DNA from: Thereva unica
Lineage: Eukaryota > Arthropoda > Insecta > Diptera > Therevidae
Reading direction: 5' to 3'
Assembly (NCBI GenBank): GCA_949987705.1
Contig: OX465281.1
Span: 258,450,542 to 258,514,541, forward strand
Length of the DNA: 64,000 nt
The notes below the pieces were generated by a model, which was not told the DNA's origin, did not search any database, and saw only the letters and a list, made by a program, of their open reading frames with translations. Within the stretch, counting starts at the first letter, position 1, and the number at the start of each line of letters is the position of its first letter. A program made the position numbers and the translations under genes. Shown here piece after piece: positions 60,311-64,000 of this stretch.

Positions 60311-61857
60311 TGTGTAGGTTGCTCACGGTAAGAGCTGTAAATCCTCACACATCTGCTTTGTTGTTGTCATCTTTGGTATTTAAAAAATGCTCCGATGTCA
60401 CATACAACTCGCGAATTTAGTTCGTGTAGCTTTTAATATTAAATAAAGTTCCAAAGGTAGCAACGTATACGTTCAAAGTCGGACAGACGGTATCACACCG
60501 TACGGAAGCGCGATCGAACTATTTCTTTGATTTGGGGTGTTTCTTTCTTCACGTACCGCAGTTTGCACTTGTTTGGACCTGCTGCGTGTGCGTAACGTTG
60601 AATAGTTTGGAACGTGTAGTCTCAAAAATTGAAAGGCAAATGACTACTACCAATTGAACAAAGCACCACCTCACCACTTTCAAAAAAGTTCGATGTAAAC
60701 CACCTACAAAAAAAAAGCAATTTTGTAAATTTAAACGTTGCTTGGAGTTAGGACTGTAGAAAAAATTCGTTCCTGAAAAGGGAGAATAATTAATGTTTTC
60801 CTCGTCCAACACATAATTACGTTCCATGCATCCCTCGCTTGGGAAACACCCTTTTTCAATTCGCCTCGTCACCGTAATGCGTGCAAAGTGATTTTTCGTC
60901 GTCCCGACTGCTCCTGAGTGTCCCTTATAATATCAGAGTTTGCATGTTGAGTGAAAGTTTAATTTATCGATTTTATTTCGAGACGACTAGGCTCCACGGC
61001 GATTTACACGTCCACCGTGAGCGCGGATTGTTAATGCGAACAATTGCAAAGCACTTAGGTTGCTCTACATCCCCGCTAATCCTGAGGTGCTTTAAAGATT
61101 CCAGTGTGACTCCTTCGTCCGCCCAGTCCAAACAGGGATTTAATTTTAAGTTTGTTTTTTCAAGACTTTCGTTTTATTTATCAGTTCGCTTTTGTTTATG
61201 AAGAAATTTATTTTCATTACGGCAGCCGACGAAGAGATTAGGTTAGGATCGGTGTTGTTCATGAATAAATTAGTAGTAGCCATTTTCCGAATAAGTTTAG
61301 GCTGAAATTGTGCGAGGAAGTACTCTCTCTCTCCCTTTCGTAGCTGGATTTGCCTCAATGGTTAAAACAAATCCCAGCTTGACTTTAGCAAGGAAAACAC
61401 CCTTAAGCCCCCACCAGGATGTTGCTTCATGTTTTTATTGCAATCAATCAATTCGCTCGTGCCATCATAAAACTCCGCAGGAAACAGGAAAGGCCTCCAG
61501 CCAGGATCCTATTTGGCTTTAGTACGCCGCAAGCATTTCCTCAGAGCCTCGAACGCCGGAGCACTCTTTGGGAATAACAACACTAGACTCCACGTATCCG
61601 ATTAGAGCAATCCAATGAGTCTCTCATGTAAATAGAACTACATCCACATGCAAACATGCGCTTCTTGGGCATGACTATTGCGCCACCAGAGTAATCTCTC
61701 AGAATGAATACATCTTTGATTTCAGCTCATGTACTTTAGAAAATAAATACATATTGCTAAAAAATGCATATTAGTTATTGATTAAAGCAAATTATCCTGG
61801 ATAAGAACGAACGCAGCCTTTGCACACTGATTTACGATTGTCTCTGTTCACTTTCAG
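60311..61857 (+). other. Channel intron 2, last part
   Basis: No gene recognised. Ends with a pyrimidine-rich tract and TTTCAG acceptor at 61852-61857. Confidence 0.5.
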
Positions 61858-62104
61858 GTACTATCACTTGGTGCCGATGTCCTGCCCGAATACAAGATGC
61901 AAAGTCCTAGTGTACACAAGTGGACAATACTCCATTATTCACCATTCAAGGCGGTGTGGGATTGGATAATTTTAATTTTAGTTATGTATACAGCAATTTT
62001 TACACCGTATGTAGCTGCTTTTTTACTCGGCGAGCCTGATTATAATCAGCGACGTAATAATAAGTATATAAATAGCGATCCAATTGTGATAATTGATTTA
62101 ATTG
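61858..62104 (+). CDS. sei: ERG-type potassium channel, pre-S1, S1 and start of S2
   Basis: This exon carries the diagnostic sequence. It begins after TTTCAG (AG at 61856-61857) and ends at donor GTGAGT (62105-62110) in phase 1, with 82 complete codons. Residues 1-22 are the conserved pre-S1 block ([13 protein letters not shown], then HKW). Residues 24-57 contain the ERG hallmark [11 protein letters not shown] followed by hydrophobic helix S1. Residues 58-72 form a short, Asn/Arg-rich extracellular S1-S2 loop, and residues 73-82 (DPIVIIDLI) begin S2. In ERG channels this is the start of the voltage-sensor domain of the tetrameric plasma-membrane K+ channel that carries the rapid delayed rectifier current. 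In Drosophila, loss of seizure causes heat-induced paralysis. The remaining exons (rest of S2 to S6, pore, cyclic-nucleotide-binding homology domain) lie beyond the window. Confidence 0.95.
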
Positions 62105-63401
62105 GTGAGTATTTACCTAGTTATAGTTCTTTTAATATAGACTAAGTATTTACATGCGTATTATTTTGATAACACAAATGTTGCGTCACTAACAGCTTGG
62201 GATAAGTAACCGCTGGAAGCAAGCAAGTGCTCATACATGTTGTTGGACTAGGATTATTCGTCTGAAAATCTAAATTGTTAACGTTAAATTATAAATACTG
62301 AAACCTAAAGTATACTACATATTCAAAATTATCCGTTTCGCCAGGACGACACAGGCAGAAATGCCTTCGCTCTTTCAAACTTCCCATTCAACCGAATCTG
62401 TGAAGCCTAGGACGAACAGATGGTTTAATCGAGATTGCTTGAATGCAGTAAAAAAGAAGTTGCCTTCAGAGGGTATAAGAGCTCCGTAGTCTTTAGGTCA
62501 GTTGAGCCTGTATCTCCAATTGAACCTGATGCCGAGAAAATTCCATCTTCTCCCGGGGGATTTATAGGGCCGAAAAGCGGCCACTGTCCATTTGACCTTG
62601 TACCGGTCGAAGATGTTGCCAGAGATCCTCCGAGAATTTCGATCGTGAATGCTCCTATGCACTTCAAAAAGAATTTCAGGTACTCAAAGTGATTTAGAGT
62701 GCTCCAATAGTCATTTTAAGGCGATGGAGACAAATTTTTCTTATCACAACGAGCGCCGAGGGTTGCGTATTGGGATTCCAGGCTCAAATCGCTCCACACA
62801 ATGTTTAAGGCATTCTACCTGATTTATCCCCCTCCGCCCACCGTCGCCTACCTGGCCGCAACACTAAAATTAATAAACACTCAATTTGTTAGCACTCAAA
62901 AATCACTCTGAATATGTGAAAAGAATTTTGGAACGATTTTGGTGTGGAGCCCCAATTCTTAATATTTTTTCCTTCATATGATGGTACCATGGAGGCGGCC
63001 CTACACTCTGGCACGCAGGCGGCCGTCCACCTTTTTCGAAGGTGCACTTGTAAATGTCTTTAAAGATGAGCTTTTGGAGTCTAGTTGTCTCTGGTAGAGA
63101 TTACAGGCTCTCATATTGCTTTCTCCAGGCAATCCTTTTGGAGCAAGTAAACTCGTTGTAAGTTTCCTATTCATTACAGAAAGTCGGTTCTTCTACCAGA
63201 GCTCATAACGCGAAGGCCTGCACCTGATGTGCACATGGTCAAACAGTGAGACCTCATCCAACACGCTAAATTTGGATCCTGTCGGAGAGTACACTGCTAG
63301 TGAAAAGGTAGGTTTGCATACCTTATTGGCAAGGTTTTTGTAGGGCGACTTTTGCCACCTTGGGATTTTCAATCTGGCTCCTGAAACATCAAGATTCGTC
63401 G
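62105..63401 (+). other. Start of channel intron 3
   Basis: No further channel exon (rest of S2, S3) is visible before the window ends. Only the weak LINE fragment at 62440-62700 is recognised. Confidence 0.5.
62440..62700 (-). pseudogene. Possible LINE RT N-terminal fragment
   Basis: The minus frame contains WPLFGPINPPGEDGIFSAS, which resembles the RT block F.PYKSPGPDGIFPALL of jockey/I-type LINEs. It is short and lies in intron 3 of the channel gene. No other RT motif was found close by. Confidence 0.35.
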
Positions 63402-64000
63402 ATGGTGTGTGGCGCTACTGAGAATGATGGTGATGATCGTGGTAATGCCTTGGGTATCGCTGTGGGCCTCTTCTTGTATTTGTAACTTCTAAACTTCAAA
63501 CAACCAAATCCTATTGCTAGCGAAGGCTGGCTGATGTGATACGTACGCGAAAGTTCTCAAATCCGAGAACTCAAATCCTGAGGCCTTCCAGTGGTGTTTT
63601 TCTGAGTTAGAGTGTCTGGTGTGACTAATTCTGCGACTGTGTATGATTGTCTCGACGTACTGGGGTAAATATTATGGGCTTGAATTGACGTCTGTTGACG
63701 AATTGACCTCTTATTCATGAAAATATCTAATAGGGTTACAAAAATACAGGGTAATATGTAAACCACTACCATGGTGTGTGGCGCTACTGAGAATGATGGT
63801 GATGATCGTGGTAATGCCTTGGGTATCGCTGTGGGCCTCTTCTTGTATTTGTAACTTCTAAACTTCAAACAACCAAATCCTATTGCTAGCGAAGGCTGGC
63901 TGATGTGATACGTACGCGAAAGTTCTCAAATCCGAGAACTCAAATCCTGAGGCCTTCCAGTGGTGTTTTTCTGAGTTAGAGTGTCTGGTGTGACTAATTC
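63402..64000 (+). repeat. 369-base tandem duplication running off the window end
   Basis: The sequence from 63771 to 64000 repeats 63402 to 63631 with no difference that I can see (230 bases). It starts ATGGTGTGTGGCGCTACTG and ends GTGTGACTAATTC. The period is 369 bases. Either a recent duplication, the start of a satellite array, or an assembly artefact. Confidence 0.8.

Overview
This 64 kb window is insect nuclear DNA: AT-rich, with very large introns full of decayed transposons. It lies almost entirely inside one plus-strand gene, which I identify as an ether-a-go-go-related (ERG-type) voltage-gated potassium channel, the orthologue of Drosophila seizure (sei). The key evidence is the exon at 61858-62104. 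It encodes the invariant ERG stretch that leads into transmembrane helix S1 and the start of S2. A nested minus-strand defensin gene at 26398-26679 has a mature peptide very like the defensin-like peptides I remember from black soldier fly (Hermetia, Stratiomyidae). A brachyceran fly, probably a stratiomyid, is therefore my best guess for the organism. That guess rests on memory, not on a search.

Channel gene layout (+): an N-terminal linker exon that enters from outside the window and ends at 584; a 55.6 kb intron; a 153-base exon at 56192-56344; a 5.5 kb intron; the S1/S2 exon at 61858-62104; then an intron that runs off the end. All three exons join in phase. Within the giant intron, 36446-36793 is an open, coding-like exon. 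It has its own start codon and ends in phase 0 at a possible splice donor, so it can join the 56192 exon. I read it as an alternative first exon for a shorter channel isoform. This is the most biologically interesting inference in the window.

The giant intron also holds the antisense defensin gene. It has a TATA-like box, an initiator, an NF-kappaB-like site, GATA sites and a poly(A) signal. A hAT-type element begins about 25 bases beyond the kappaB-like site.

The rest is mobile DNA. The cleanest element is a 1,768-base non-autonomous Transib-like element (54172-55939). Its terminal inverted repeats look like V(D)J recombination signals and it has a perfect 5-base target duplication. Others are two related hAT-like elements that each carry a LINE fragment, a 5'-truncated RTE-like LINE with a target duplication, a larger LINE with reverse transcriptase (50187-52094), a mariner copy split by a foldback element, a Tc1 remnant, a Ty3/gypsy RNase H fragment, several R1/jockey-like and RTE-like LINE fragments, tRNA-like SINE heads, short foldback elements, a 105-base repeat present three times, and a 369-base tandem duplication at the right edge. 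Stretches without recognisable content are listed as such.
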